Source: Chromera velia (lineage: Eukaryota; Sar; Chromeraceae). From it: 17,500 nt of DNA. Positions 16,586-17,500 of the stretch are shown here, in pieces (positions within the stretch are counted from its first letter, which is position 1; each line of letters starts with the position of its first letter). A model generated the notes under the pieces. The model saw nothing but the letters and a program-made list of their open reading frames with translations. It had not been told where the DNA came from and did no database searches. The position numbers and the translations under genes are program-made. The stretch covers positions 27,392 to 44,891 of the forward strand of contig JAHBMJ010002889.1 of assembly GCA_018398765.1 (NCBI GenBank), read 5' to 3'.

Positions 16586-17078
16586 ATTTTGTTATACATG
16601 CCGCGTCCTCATATATATTAATAAGGGGCGGATCTAGCTTAGTTTTTTAGAAGGTCTAAAAACATGTTTGCCCATCGATTACTTTTAATGCAAGATGGAA
16701 TCTGACGGATCTCGCGAAACTTGTGGTGAAAGCTTGGCCTGGCCGAGCTTATGCCTATGTCTTAGCTCTGAGTAGTTCTTTATATGACCTATATCTGATG
16801 CAAGCAAGCTTGCAAACAGCTCTGAAAAGCAAGAAAAATTACCATTGGTTAACGTACGTAAGCTCTTTCAAAACGCAAAAATATATCAGCGGTAGTTTGG
16901 TAAGTGCCCCCCGCGGGCCATAGTGGTTTTATATAATGATTGAGGGTTTTGTTATGCATGCCGCGTCCCCATATATAAGGGGCGGATCTAGGCTATGGTG
17001 GTTTTGATGCTTTTCTGAGCTGATGATTGAGGATTTTTTCATGCATGCCGCGTCCCCATAAGAGGCGGATCTGAGCTA
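16586..17078 (+). repeat. Three copies of a CATGCCGCGTCC module
   Basis: Copies lie at about 16586-16640, 16936-17002 and 17021-17078. Each runs gattgaggnttttgttatgc (the first part weaker in copy 1), catgccgcgtcc, an AT-rich spacer that shortens from copy to copy, then ggcggatct. A related upstream half (gatcgagggttttgttatg) is at 14561-14579. Confidence 0.7.
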
Positions 17079-17500
17079 ATTTGGAGCAGAGCTCTCCGGG
17101 GCCTTTTGCATACGTGTGGGCTCAGCCTCTCATGCATGCAGGGGAATTGTTTCCTAAGTGCCCCCCGCTTCGCTTTCCGGGGATTTTGAAATTTGACTGA
17201 CGCACGAGCGCGCACGCATTCAAAAAAGTTCAATTGTCTGACCTTGAAAATACTAAGGTCCTTAATGCATGAGTCTGAAACTCTCCAAGAATGAAGACTC
17301 GTTTGCAACCAAGAGACGATGGAATGATCCACCTTGCAGTCTTTCGCTCAAGCCTCGACTATCCCATTCAAGGAGATTCTGAGGCCGCATCAAATATATA
17401 CCCCACTCATTGAGAGACGAGGATGCTGTTTTGCTGTTGCGATGCCCCTTCACGCGATAAGGAAGCCGCTTCAGAACTTTGGATTGTTGCGGAGGACAAA

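Larger units (their letters stand above)
15700..17500. other. AT-rich repeat-bearing flank without a gene
   Basis: Open frames here are short and uncorrelated with splice signals. The last 400 bases return to a balanced composition and could border another gene, but no exon can be supported. Confidence 0.45.

Overview
The window is nuclear DNA from a eukaryote. There are no prokaryotic-style gene rows. Both genes I can support are broken into short exons whose edges are GT..AG splice sites, usually TGCAG acceptors behind pyrimidine-rich tracts, and the codon phases agree from exon to exon. Composition is mosaic: roughly balanced in the gene-bearing parts, strongly AT-rich in the flanks, and full of microsatellites. 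This would suit a protist or alga with many short exons. A chromerid or other alveolate is my guess, from overall style only; no marker gene fixes the taxon.

Two divergent genes flank a gap of about 1.2 kb. (1) On the minus strand, 4122 down to 27 and off the left edge, a spliced gene starts MSVEELYADF. It has five well-supported exons plus two more near the left edge, giving over 540 residues, with an acidic N-terminal part, a long central exon of 225 codons and a helical charged part near the left edge. I do not recognise the family. (2) On the plus strand, 5290 to about 12152 or further, a gene with at least 15 and probably 19 or more short exons encodes a protein of about 480 to 590 residues. 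It is mostly coiled coil from about residue 80 to 310, with a polar, Ser/Pro/Gly-rich C-terminal part. It looks structural (cytoskeletal or centrosomal in style), but I cannot name it.

The gap (4123-5289) holds a short GC-rich island and an AT-rich, palindrome-rich stretch. From 12.15 to 14.1 kb lies an ambiguous 3' zone with several alternative exons and one peptide resembling a SET-domain segment. From 14.1 kb to the end I see no gene. That part is AT-rich and built from decayed repeats: an inverted pair of arms about 0.8 kb apart, a 220-bp MITE-like unit with perfect 17-bp inverted ends, and three copies of a module centred on CATGCCGCGTCC.

The most unusual signal is in the plus-strand gene. 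At three separate introns the acceptor together with the first bases of the following exon is tandemly duplicated (75-bp, 61/76-bp and 85-bp periods). At least five other splice sites are embedded in or next to tandem repeats, and one intron carries a perfect 26-bp foldback between 20-bp direct repeats. No complete mobile element, RNA gene or CRISPR array was found. All splice models are hand-derived without transcript data.
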